Assembly (NCBI GenBank): GCA_903813345.2
Contig: CAIIXF020000001.1
Span: 51,603,885 to 51,667,884, forward strand
Reading direction: 5' to 3'
DNA: 64,000 nucleotides
Source of the DNA: Owenia fusiformis
Lineage: Eukaryota; Annelida; Polychaeta; Sabellida; Oweniidae
The notes under the pieces were generated by a model, which was not told the origin of the DNA, did no database searches, and was given only the letters and a program-made list of their open reading frames with translations. Below are positions 22,049 to 33,466 of this stretch, one piece after another. Position numbers and translations under genes: made by a program. The first letter of the stretch is position 1, and the number at the start of each line of letters is the position of its first letter.

Positions 22049-25000
22049 TCAGTGTTTTGCAGCCTCTTCCATTTTTAGTCTATTAAGCTCCCTATTGAGT
22101 CCTTGGTGAAAAAGATGTGGGTCCTTTGCACATTGACTCTTGTGAGTTGAGAATAGGGTGTTCAGTTGGTGCTGTATTGGAGCTAAGATATACTCCAGGT
22201 AGTCTTGGCCAAACTTGTACTGAAAATTAAAATAGTTAAAACTCTAAAAGAAAGAAAACAAGAAATACAAATGTTCCCATGACCTTATGTTTAAGCTTAA
22301 ATGCATATGCTAACTCATCCTGATAATTTACTCAGGTTCTTGCCTTGTGCATTATGTGTATGGGTTAGTACATGCACCCATGCTTTTGAATTTCTAATAA
22401 AAGATAATACAGGATTCTTCATTCTTTCAGTGAATAACGTTATGTATTTGGTGGAAAATTAACATTTGCATCAAGCCCTTATGAGCCACCATACACTTTC
22501 CTGAGGGTGAATGTTTGTCATAATTATTACCTTCCAAATAGGAGTGTAGTTGGCCTATTCTGATTGGGTAAGACTTGATCAACAGATTAATCTCTAATTC
22601 AAAGGATGTTGATGAATTCTGCATTAAACTTGAGAAATCAAACTATCGATAATTATACAAGATAATAGAATATCTAGTTCAAAGCAAAACCGGAGACTTA
22701 CCTGATTAAATGTATTAAATACTGCTTTGAATGATGGCTGATCATCATTGATGAAAGTATGGCCATTGCCATGTATAATAGCAGCACCATAGTCCTCAGC
22801 TCTTTTACAGTTGCTGCCATGCTTACAATGATCACGCTTAAAGTTCCAATTGCAGGGAATGATAAGCACCTTTTCTGAAATACAATTTGACATTTTTTAA
22901 ATGAAGGTCTTTCGATAGAGAACAAATAATTGGGTTATTAGTTTATTTGGTGAAATTCACAAGTAGATAAGCAGGTAAAGTAAGACAAGTACTTATGTTT
23001 AATAATTTGGTATATCTAAAAGTGCTTTCATATAATATGCAGGGAGGTTGCTGACAATTGGGTGTCAGCTAGTATACGTAAGTTGGAATGCTGTTTAGGC
23101 CAAAAGCAGTTTATTCTATATCTTGCCAGAAACCAAATGGTTCGAGACAAACAGAAACAAACCAGAAAAACAAACTATGTGTATTTTGATAATAAGTGAA
23201 TGTGATTTTAAGGGACAGTTGATGGGTAAAACATGTACACTGTTTGACAGCTAGGTATTAGATGATCCTCATCATGAGGTCAGTTATCAAATACATGTAC
23301 AGATGTAAGACTTTGCTTTCTTGCCTGTTCTTGGGACTGTGACAGTGAGGTTACTTTATGGAACTATTGTTTCAATTTAGTCACAAAACATTTTTCCACA
23401 AAGGAATTACAAAAGCTATGTTGATAGCAAAACCAAACAGTCTAGTCACATTTGATACAATGAACTAGTTTTATGCTTACCTGGATTAAAGTGGAAGAGA
23501 ATATTGATTAAATCTTGGTCTCCCCACATGATCTTGTCTTTCCATTGCTTATGAATGCCAACAATATGGCTCACCCAGTCCCACTCTCTCATCCTAGTCA
23601 AGTTCATCATCATAACACCTGTGTTCACAGCTGAAATACAAACATAGTGTTCATATCTGAAATATCAACATTGTGTTCACAGCTAAAATACCAACATAGT
23701 ATTTGCAGCTGAAATTTCAACATAGCATTCACAGCTGAAATATTGACATAGTATTGCAGCTGAAAATTCAATATAGTGTTCACAGCTGAAATATTTACAT
23801 ATTGTTCACAGCAAAAATATCAATGTAGTATTTGCAGCTGAAAAATCTATAGATGGTGTTCACAGCTGAGATAGAAACATAATGTTCACAGCTGAAATTC
23901 AACGTACTGTTCATAAGAATAATATCAACATAGTATTCACAGCTGAAAAATCAACATAGTATTCACAGCTAAAAAGTCAAGAGTGTTCACAGCTGATATA
24001 TCAAGACAAGTGTTCACAGCAGAAATATTAACATAGTGTTCACAGCTGAAATATCAACATAGTGTTCACAGCTGAAAAATCAACATAGTATTCACAGCTG
24101 AAAAGTCAAGAGTGTTCACAGCTGATATATCAAGACAAGTGTTCACAGCAGAAATATTAACATAGTGTTCACAGCTGAAATATCAACATAGTATTCATAG
24201 CTAAAAAGTCAAGAGTGTTCACACTGATATATCAAGACAGTGTTCACAGCAGAAATATTAACATAGTGTTCACAGCTGAAATATCAACATAGTATTCACA
24301 GCTAAAAAGTCAAGAGTGTTCACAGCTGATATATCAAGACAGTGTTCACAGCAGAAATATTAACATAGTGTTCACAGCTGAAATATCAACATAGTATTCA
24401 CAGCTAAAAAGTCAAGAGTGTTCACAGCTGATATATCAAGACAGTGTTCACAGCAGAAATATTAACATAGTGTTCACAGCTGAAATATCAACATAGTATT
24501 CACAGCTGAAAAGTCAAGAGTGTTCACAGCTGATATACTAAGACAGTGTTCACAGCAGAAATATTAACATAGTGTTCACAGCTGAAATATCAACATTGTT
24601 TTCACAGCTGAAAAATCAATAAAGTGTTGGCTGAAAAAGTGTTTACATGATGAGTGTTCCATGAAAACATAATATAGGAATATCCTATGGTTTTGAAAAA
24701 ATATCATTTATATCCATGAGTGGATATTGATATCTTCATGAGTGAGCGCAGCGAATGAGTGAAGATATTTGTATCCATGAGTGGATATAATTGATATTTT
24801 TGAAAAACCATAGGATTGTCCGTTTATCCCATGGGAAATCATCATCAGCGAAAAAGTTGAAAAATATAATTTGAGAAAAAATTGAAAAAAAAATTGAAAA
24901 AATTGTGAAAAATGTTGAAAATTTTATTTGAAATTTTGAATTTTTTAAAAATATTTTTGAAAATAATTAAAAAATGTAAAAAGATTTTTTTTTTGAAAAA

Positions 25001-28000
25001 ATTCGGAACCATCGAATATCACTTTTCAAACCATCGAATATCACTTTTCAAACCATCGAATATCACTCTTTAAGACGTGATATTCGATAGTTTAAAAGTG
25101 ATATTCGATGGTTTGTGAAATCTTTGCTAAAATATGATATCTTGATCCACATATCAAATATATCTCCGTGTGATATTCGATCTATATCCTTGCAACCATG
25201 GGATAACAGGAAATATTGCTTCATTTAAAGAAACCAGATCACATTACAATCATTTTTGAATCCAATTCAACATAGTGTTCAGGCCTGGAGTCAGCTTTTG
25301 CCAAGGGGGATTTTTAAAGTATTTTTGGCTGGATGAGGGGGGCTAAGGGCCTGGTGTATTTCTGTGTCAACTCTTACCAAGTTTTCCGTAGTATGGGAAC
25401 TTAGCATTTTCTTTGTACCAGCTGATATCTTCTACCTCATCTTCCAGTGTTAGAGCAGCCAGATGACTTGAGTTGAAGGTCTTGAAGTATCTCCACAGGC
25501 CATCTAGGGACTTCAGTGTCACTGTGTCTGTATCCATGTACAGCAACAGCTCTTTATCTTTTAGGATGTTCTGAAACATAACAGTTTAGCATGTATGGTG
25601 TATCTGAAACACAGTAAAACATGTGAACAGTGAACACCTATGGATCCATAAAAATGTGTTCACTCCTGGTAGGTGTTCATTGCAGAGAGGGCAATTTATA
25701 CAGTAGACAGTGGAGTATGTGGGGAGGAAGGGTGTCCACTGGAGACAAGTGTTCACTAGAGAGGTTTTACTGCAGTTATATACAGTAAAACATATACATG
25801 TGAAAGTAAAAAAGACTCAAGTAAAAGACTCGGATAAAGCATTGTAAATTGTGCAATTTAGATACAATCACATGTCTTCATAAGCATAATATAGTTATGA
25901 AATGAAGTGAAATTGAAAGAATTAATGGACATATATGGGTAGATATGCATATTGTGTAGATGTCATCTTCTTTTCTGAACAAAAAAGTCATCTACATGTA
26001 CTAATATTATCAAAAATTGAGGAAAATAACAACTTACAGGTATAAAAAGTCTTTGACAAGCACATGGTCTGAACAGCTGTTTCCATTCATCAGATGTTCC
26101 ATTGGGGAATGTGATGTTATAAATTGTGTAATTAAACTTCTGTTGAATGTTCCTTGGCCATGATGAGAACTGAAAACACAATGCAATGTTTGCCTATATT
26201 CAGTGATTGATCGAATAGTTGATTGTTTGATCACATGTACGTAAAAGAGTCATCATAAATACTTTAAAAGACAAACAGAACAAACTACCTTCTAGTAGGT
26301 TTTAAAGGGGAGGCAAAACAAACAAAATTAAATTTGACTTCTATGGGATATCATTTTCACAGTTTCATTAAAATGTTTTAAAATGATTTAGTTGTTTTAA
26401 TTAAGGCTGAACAATAGATCTTTCCAACAAACCCTGTCTCCTTTTGGTACATCAAAGAAGTTGTGATATATTGGCTAGATCGATGATCTCATTAAAGTTG
26501 TAGGTCGCAATTTCTCCTATCAAAAAAAGGATTTACTAAGGCCACCTGCACTAGCTTGTTGCTAATGGCATCAATTGTGACATCACCAATCTAACAAAAA
26601 GATTTATTGGAAACGTCTACTAATCCAATATATTCCAGTTAATGTAATAGAGATACTCCAGTCAATGTAATGTAGTGACTCACCATGCTGATAAAGGCAT
26701 CCCTATGTTCATCAGTAAATATATGAATGTTTAGAGGAGACTGCGTGAAGAGGACATTAGACTTGAGCATAACTGAAGCTTGTTCAAACCTGGGACCGCA
26801 TGCCACCACTGCAAGCTCTATTCTGGAATTACATGAAAGTGTTATACAGTAAAACATCTTAAGTGGAACACCTCTAAATGGAAAACCTTAAGTACATCTC
26901 CAGTTACCCATTAATACATGTATCGACTTAACCTCATTTCTGCGGGCAATAGTGAAATATTGGACCTTGGGCCTTCGGCCCTCAGTCCAATATTTCAAAC
27001 AGTGAAATATTGCCCTTCGAAATGATGCTATTTTACTAATGTGACTCCCCTCTTGGGGAGCCCTAATATGTTACTGATGGTATGCCTCTTGTTATTCAGT
27101 TTTTGTTGGTGAATTGAGACCAAATAGTTTTTAACCATGTTGTTTTACACCTCTTATACCATATATGATAAATTTTGGCCCCTCTTATACACAATTCATT
27201 TTCACTATACACTATCCCTATACACCCCCCTATATAGTATTAGCTATGAGATAATAATTATATTTTAAAACTATAGTATTACTATGCAATACTTCTAATG
27301 GAACACTAATATGTACTGGTGTACTGTTCATATACTGTATTATGAGGTTATATAATGGTTGATTCCGTATATCGTGTTTATACTCAAGTGAGTATATGAT
27401 ATATTCATGAGTGACTGAAGGGAACGAGTGAATATTTCATATACACACGAGAGTATAACGATATACAGTATCAACCATTATATGATCTTATTATCCCACC
27501 CTAATCTTTAATCAATAAAAGGTTAATCTAAATTCAGCAGTTGTATATCAAGTCGAAGAGTTGTATAAGCTGCCCAGGAGTTGTATACGCTATCCAGGAG
27601 TTGTATATCGTTCTCAAGAGTTGTATACGATGAGTGTTGGTTTTATATTGCAGTTATACAATGCTATTATACAATCATTTAAAGCACTTAGGGTGGGATA
27701 AAATCCAATACATCACCCTTTTATAACCTATGATGTTTCACTATGACTTGTTTTAGCTCACCTTTCAAAATTATTTTTCAATACACCAACCCTTGGTGAT
27801 ACAATTTTCCCAACATTTGCCAGATCACTTGGACCTGTTGCTCCAACTGCCTTAGTTTTATGATCAGCCCCAGCAGGAGCTACATCTCTTGTAATGTTGT
27901 TGATTATCTGTTTTCCAGCAGCAATATTGTCATCTATCTTATTTTGAAGACCTTGGAGCTTAGCTAACTTATCCTGCATAGCTTTCAAAGTTTTTTCAAC

Positions 28001-28219
28001 CGTTTCAGTATGTTCATCTTTTACGAGATTGTTATTTGTTGGAATGCCAAGTTGTTTCCTTGTTTCAGATACATATGGCTCTATTTTGACTTTACTGATT
28101 CTTCCTTTGGGTTTGCTATTTGAAGGTACCATAGAGTATATCAAGACTGCAGCTCCTACAAAGACGACCCCAATAAACAACTGTTTATAAGTAGACCTCC
28201 TCATTATTTCTTGAAACAT
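22049..28219 (-). CDS. GXYLT1: Glucoside xylosyltransferase (GXYLT1/2-like)
   Basis: Exons on the minus strand: 28219-27762, 26822-26684, 26169-26038, 25570-25378, 23630-23481, 22874-22702, 22219-22049; frame kept, about 471 residues (human GXYLT1 about 440). It is a type II membrane protein: short cytoplasmic MFQEIMRRSTYKQ, membrane segment LFIGVVFVGAAVLIYSMV, then a coiled-coil stem (KTLKAMQDKLAKLQGLQNKI). The glycosyltransferase family 8 domain starts RIELAVVACGPRFEQA, has the metal-binding DxD in LLYMDTDTV, and continues YYGKLAVNTGVMMMN, MWGDQDLINILF and IIPCNWNFKRDHC. GXYLT enzymes add xylose to O-glucose on EGF repeats, notably of Notch, in the endoplasmic reticulum/Golgi. MRRS at 28204 is an alternative start. 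One ancestral gene may correspond to both vertebrate GXYLT1 and GXYLT2. Intron 4 contains the remarkable acceptor-site array. Confidence 0.94.
23621..24620. repeat. Tandem array (about 39 units, 24-29 bp) repeating the exon 5 acceptor junction
   Basis: The unit is GTGTTCACAGCTGAAATATC plus AACATA, with variants. On the transcribed minus strand this reads TATGTTGATATTTCAG then CTGTGAACAC, which is the last bases of GXYLT intron 4 followed by the first bases of exon 5. By eye there are about 39 units, the first being the real exon junction at 23630/23631. From about 23960 onward four unit types alternate as a higher-order repeat of about 105 bp. Most units retain AG before CTGTGAA; one unit type reads TTTCTG instead. 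Confidence 0.9.
24681..25206. mobile_element. Composite palindromic element, copy A (526 bp), in GXYLT intron 4
   Basis: It runs from TATCCTATGG to CCATGGGATAA. The first part folds back on itself (CCTATGGTTTTGAAAAA with TTTTTGAAAAACCATAGG). The second part starts TTTATCCCATGG and ends CCATGGGATAA. Between lies a tract of AAAATTG-type words and a hairpin made of ACCATCGAATATCACTTTT repeats and their inverted copies. A near-identical copy lies at 31694-32165. Confidence 0.8.
25611..25772. repeat. ACAGTAAAAC-ended repeat, copy 1
   Basis: It begins ACAGTAAAACATGTG and ends GAGGTTTTACTG. Inside, forms of GTGAACACCT and AGTGTTCACT alternate in both orientations. Relatives lie at about 26846, 38354 and 59934; they share tips and layout more than sequence. 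Confidence 0.55.
26846..26915. repeat. ACAGTAAAAC-type repeat, partial copy
   Basis: TACAGTAAAACATCTTAAGT, then GGAACACCTCTAAATGG; only the left half is recognisable. It overlaps the upstream side of GXYLT intron 1. Confidence 0.45.
26934..27025. repeat. 92-bp palindrome in GXYLT intron 1
   Basis: AAATATTGGACC...GGCC, TTC, GGCC...GTCCAATATTT forms the tip. Outside it, TCATTTCTGCGGGCAATA pairs with TATTGCCCTTCGAAATGA. Confidence 0.75.
27350..27483. repeat. 134-bp palindrome in GXYLT intron 1
   Basis: ATATAATGGTTGAT is inverted at the right (ATCAACCATTATAT). Inner arms CGTATATCGT...GAGTATATGATATATTCA pair with the second half around CATGAGTGACTGAAGGGAACGAGTG, a tip similar in style to those at 5970 and 24740. 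Confidence 0.75.
27490..27701. mobile_element. TTATCCCACCCTAA-ended small element (212 bp)
   Basis: TTATCCCACCCTAA (27490-27503) is perfectly inverted at 27688-27701. The interior holds a short tandem array of GAGTTGTATA (units of 21-24 bp, about 27537-27632). Ends fit the TTATCCC...GGGATAA class seen at 24826, 31776 and 41469. Confidence 0.7.
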
Positions 28220-30205
28220 TATCACCTCCACATACACAGATTATATTTAATTGTTTTTGAAGTCAAAATCTTGGTGGCCATATTCTTTTGGGGTTGCCCT
28301 CTTCCTGTGGGCTAGCAATGGTGATGTGCATCCACCGTTTATTACTTTTCTGAATGAAACCCATATCCTATAATACCAAGCACACTGAAAAAGTCCATAT
28401 AAAACATTTAAAGGTGCAGGTACACACTTAAATGTAATCACCTTTGAAGGCCAAGAGGGAAATCCACATAGGAGTGTTTATTTATAGAATTTGATTCAAT
28501 ATAAAACATGCACACATAAACCGGTATTAGTTCAAAACCTGCAGGCATTCAGACTTTATATCAATAATTTGAATGGTGTTTTACAGTGATTAATATCCTG
28601 AATTTCTATCAGTAGATCACACTACCCTCTTACTATTGATGTTAATTTTATGATTTTCCTATTTTGATGCTGATAAAATATTAGTGCACATCTCAAATCT
28701 AGCAGTATGGCTTTATATGGATGGCTTTAATGAATGTTGGTTACTTGTATACAGAAAGAGTATAGATTTTCAATCTACAGTTTAGTATAAAAAGTCAATC
28801 ATCTCAAATTTAAAGAGTATATTTGTCATCTTGTGAAGGGTATAAGTGAGTGATTAAAGGGGAGGGAACACATGATCTTAAACTGTTTACAAAATAATTC
28901 TAAACCTAAAAATGCATTCTTTGAGGCAGCCTGTTCTTCACTGTGTGAATAGTATTTAAATCTGAACTTAAAGCATTGCCTGCCCATGAATGCTATTACT
29001 TTCAAATTAAGCCGGAATCAAAAAATTGAAATAAGAGGGGGGGGGGGTAGAATACAATGGCTACACTTGCCGATCTTCTACCAGAGTGCAACAAAATTAG
29101 TTCTTAAGATGTATAGAAGTGCTGAATTAGACTCACATTGGTGATGCCACTTTAATTCTTTTAGAACATGACTGTTTCCAAGGTGAAATTTATCCTTTTA
29201 CTCCATCTCATCTTTGGCTAAATGTACGTCTCATAAAACAACCTGATCATACCAAAATGAATATATATTTACTGTATTGCTTAGTGAATCATCTTGGAAA
29301 GGGCAATTGCAATGTCATATGATGTATTGTTTTAGAGTTCTTTAGGGATAAGAACTTTTGTCACCATGAAAGTCAAATGATGATTTCGTTTTTTATGTCC
29401 CTTAGTATGCTCCAAAAATGGTAAATATCATAAGACAGAAAGAAAACAAGTTACTTCAATTAGACTTTAATACATTTAATGGTATATAATATCTATATAT
29501 TATATATATACAATAACATTGTAACATAGTATAGCATTTTATAGCAGTGATAAATATTACATCATCATTTTACCCCTCATACTTTTTGAGTATTTTCACT
29601 GGCTTTGATCTATAGCCTTATGAAAAATAAAATAAGATATTTTAGAAACATAGGTTTTTTCATTCACCTAAACATTGTGCTTTTTTATTTTTTGAGATAT
29701 CAAGTTTAATGATAAAATAATTGTTACACAAAATTAGATCACAAACTATTCCTCATTTTAGTATAAAAAATATCAAAACATAAATTATGACATCAAGCAA
29801 GTCATCTTTTTCATTCGAGCTAAATGCTTATTAGTTGAACAATATATTAGAAAACAGAAACAAGTAATGAATAACGAACATGAGTTTACATTATGGAAGA
29901 CTTTTGATACAGTGCTTATCCTAGATTCATGTATATATATTTTTTTCCAAGGGATGACCCTGTATCCAAAGTTGACCATTACATAACTGTTTAAACCCAT
30001 ACTTTTTCAAAGATGTACCCTATACCGCAATGGTAATTAATGGTATTATCTTGTAGAATCTAAACAGAAACCTGTTAAACTGGCTTTTTGTTTTGTAATA
30101 TTTCTCTAGGAGCATGGATACACAGCCTGGCAAATACAAACAGCACATTTACAGCCAGCCAGAAATATATATACTGTACAGAGTATCAATAGAGGTGGGA
30201 AGGAT
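28220..30205. other. Intergenic, upstream of GXYLT
   Basis: AT-rich, with a poly-G run of about 10 at 29038. I see no exon, tRNA or bounded element. The GXYLT promoter and 5' untranslated region must lie in its first part, but no clear core motif was recognised. Confidence 0.3.
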
Positions 30206-30269
30206 TGTATATTGGATTTATCCAGAGGAATGATATATCATATCATCCGGAGGGATAACCAATACACAT
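30206..30269. repeat. Palindrome of the TTATCC class
   Basis: TGTATATTGGATTTATCC pairs with GGATAACCAATACACA. The centre AGAGGAATGATATATCATAT continues the stem. Confidence 0.6.
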
Positions 30270-31693
30270 TTTTCCAACTGAGGGATGACCTTTTTATACC
30301 ATGATTATTAATGAATAAATAAAAATTCAATTATTATTTTTTTTGTAATTTTCCACTTTAAAAATAATGTAAATGTAAAAATATCTTGGATGAATACTGA
30401 ATACCCTAATCGCAATGATATTCATATGAAACACAGTTCAAGTTTATAAAATTCCCAGGGAAGAAGTATATGCTGGATGTTTGAGGGATGGATACAGGCA
30501 GTTGGGGCATATAGCAAAAAAACTGAATATAATTTTTATCAACCTTTTTATACACTGTACACCTAATATCATAGTGATCATGGTATACTAATCGCAATAT
30601 ATAAATTACTTATTTTCCCTACAAGGATGGGATAATATGATTTACCCTGCTAATGCTGAAGATTTGCTACATGCCTCAAACTCTAATGGAAATATGAATT
30701 GATTCATTATCCACTACTGCATTATTGGTAGGCATCACACAGTATACACTTAACCTTATTTCATAATACAACTTTTCCCAGAGAAATTCAACGCTTGTAT
30801 TAAATCAAACATTAAATATGTTCATTTCTGACTGTCAAAAAGTTGTTTTCTTGGATTAATGTTACAAACTAACTTAAAATGTGGTCCTGTCAATTGATGA
30901 TACACTACATATATGGATTTCTTTTCTTAGTAGAAAATATCAAATATTCATTTATACAGTCCTTCAGTCATTTTGATATTTTTCTTGGACAATTACATTT
31001 GATTTATCCAAATATATCCATATTTCTTCTCTCTATTTCTAAGTTATTACCTCTAAAAACTGAATATATTCATCATAATTATAATATTTTATTCATTAAA
31101 TGTCTTGGCTGGTTGTATATAGAATGATAATGGCATGATTAACTACTTAGGTTTCACAATTTGAATTTCTATTGGGCACTGACATTTGATGAAAAAATAA
31201 GCGGCTTTGAAAAATTAAATCCAATTGATGAAAATGAAGATGGTGATATTTGAAAAGCTGTCTGCTTTCGGTGATCAAATTTGTTTCTTTCATGTGGTGC
31301 GTATATGGATGCCATTTTGGACCCAATATGCATGTCACATTTTACACATTTTGTTCTAACTACATTTACACTTGTACATTTGTAAATTATAGTTATCTCA
31401 AATTAACCATAACATTAGTTTAATAATTACAGTACATATATGATAATGATATTATGTCCCTTGATGTAAAATGTCTGAATGTGTGCTATAGCTTTCAATG
31501 CAAAAATACTGTTTTATATTTTAAAGACAGAACCTGAGATGAAGGAAGTGAAAGGTTGCAAGCAATACTATGTTCCTTATAATTCCCAATATAATTTCTT
31601 CCAAAAGATACTTGATATCTATAATCAATGATATCAAGTTATATTTAAGATTCGAAGTGCAAACATGTGTAAGTCCAAATAATAATATAGGAA
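30270..31693. other. Intergenic, no gene seen
   Basis: AT-rich sequence. The 82-residue plus-strand frame at 30879-31127 is hydrophobic only because of the T-rich composition and shows no domain. Confidence 0.3.
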
Positions 31694-32165
31694 TATCCTA
31701 TGGTTTTGAAAAAATATCATTTATATCCATGAGTGGATATAATTGATATTTTTGAAAAACCATAGGATTGTCCGTTTATCCCATGGGAAATCATCATCAG
31801 CGAAAATAGTTGAAAAATATAATTTGAGAAAAAATTTGAAAAAATTATTGAAAAAATTGTGAAAAAATGTTGAAAAAAATTTTGAAAATTTTGAAATTTT
31901 TTAAAAATATTTTTTAAAATAATTAAAAAGACATGTAAAAAGATTTTTTTTTAGAAAAAATTCGAAACCATCGAATATCACTTTTCAAACCATCGAATAT
32001 CACTTTTCAAACCATCGAATATCACTTTTTAAGACGTGATATTCGATAGTTTAAAAGTGATATTCGATGGTTTGTGAATTTTTTGCTAAAATATGATATC
32101 TTGATCCACATATCGAATATATCTTCATGTGATATTCGATCTATATCCTTGCAACCATGGGATAA
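31694..32165. mobile_element. Composite palindromic element, copy B (472 bp)
   Basis: Nearly identical to copy A at 24681-25206 from TATCCTATGG to CCATGGGATAA, but lacking about 60 bp of the hairpin tip (copy A 24722-24787). Both copies are preceded by ATAATATAGGAA, so the element may begin slightly further left than the inverted tip. The high similarity implies recent movement. Confidence 0.8.
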
Positions 32166-32767
32166 ATGCGGATACTTTGATAAAATTAAATATAAATGTT
32201 AAATCTTTAGAAAATAGACATTAGACAAGGAATTAGACTAGACAAAATATCCTTCAACTGAAAAAGTTATAGGTTGATCACCATCTTCTCTGATCCTGCC
32301 TTTAATAAAAAATGTGAAAAGTCATACAGCAAACTATTACACAAAAATATATGATATCAATATGATCTTAAAAATACAACAAATATTACATATTAAATTA
32401 GTACAATTCTATAATACAAGAGAAGTGTAAATAACTGAAAATTATACATATATCTACAGCTATAACACTATCCACTGGTTGAAAATTGAAAATGACACAT
32501 CAATATTTGTCCTTAGGAAATTAAGTCTTATAGCACCATTTTAAATATGTTAAAAGTAACAATGTTTTAATTTCTTAACTATTTATAAGTATTAAAGTTA
32601 TGAGGTATATGAAGGGAGACCTATTTGCCAAGATGTCTAAATCTGTTAGTAACAATGGCTCTTAAATTGTCATGGCATGTTACAAACCAATTGCAACCAG
32701 TGGATAATGCAGCCATGCTAATAACTAATATGGCATCATATTTATCTAGTTTTACTCCCACTACAGT

Positions 32768-33270
32768 AAAAGGAGATTGTATCTGAACACCTGGAGTGTC
32801 TCATATGACACTACAGATCTTGGAGAATTTGATTGCTTGGGATGTCTTATATGGCACAACAGATTCAATACAGGAGAATTTGATTGCTTGTAGTGTGGCG
32901 CAACATACTGTATAAGAACAATTTGATTGCTTAAAGTGTCTTATATGGCACTACAGATATGGGAGAATTTGAACACTTGAGGTGTTTTATATGGTACAAC
33001 AGTTAAGGATAATTTTAACACTTGAAGTGTTGTATATGGCAGAACATATAAGGATAATTATATTGCTTGAAGTGTCTTATATGGCACTACCGATACAAGA
33101 GAATTTTAACACTTGAAGTGTTGTATATGGCACAACATATAAGGATAATTATATTGCTTGAAGTGTCTTATATGGCACAACAATTAAAGATAATTTGAAC
33201 ATTTGAAGAGTTGTATGATTGCTTGGAGTGTCTTATATGGCACTACAGATACAGGGGAACTTGATGCAAT
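32768..33270. repeat. Minisatellite of about 46-bp units downstream of the CoA-transferase gene
   Basis: About 10-11 diverged units of the form GAGAATTTGATTGCTTG, AAGTGTCTTATATGGCAC, TACAGATA. They alternate between a type with CTTATATGGCACTAC and a type with TTGTATATGGCACAACAT. It starts about 200 bp after the minus-strand stop codon at 33467, so it may be transcribed as 3' untranslated region. Confidence 0.8.
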
Positions 33271-33466
33271 ATGGCATTAGAAAAGGAGATTGTATTTGTA
33301 CACTAACTAAGTATCGGGTACGTGTCTAGCAATCTACAGATCCACAGTTCTAAGCGCAGCATGGAGTATCTTTAACACTGAAAGTTGTAGCTGCTGCTGG
33401 ATTCTAAATACATTGTGCGAAGCTGAACTATATTCATATCAGTATCACTCGCATGTTAGTGTAACT

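Noticed and set aside
23621-24620. Regularly spaced repeats resembling a CRISPR array
   Set aside because: Units are head-to-tail without unique spacers, in a eukaryotic intron; it is a minisatellite derived from a splice junction.
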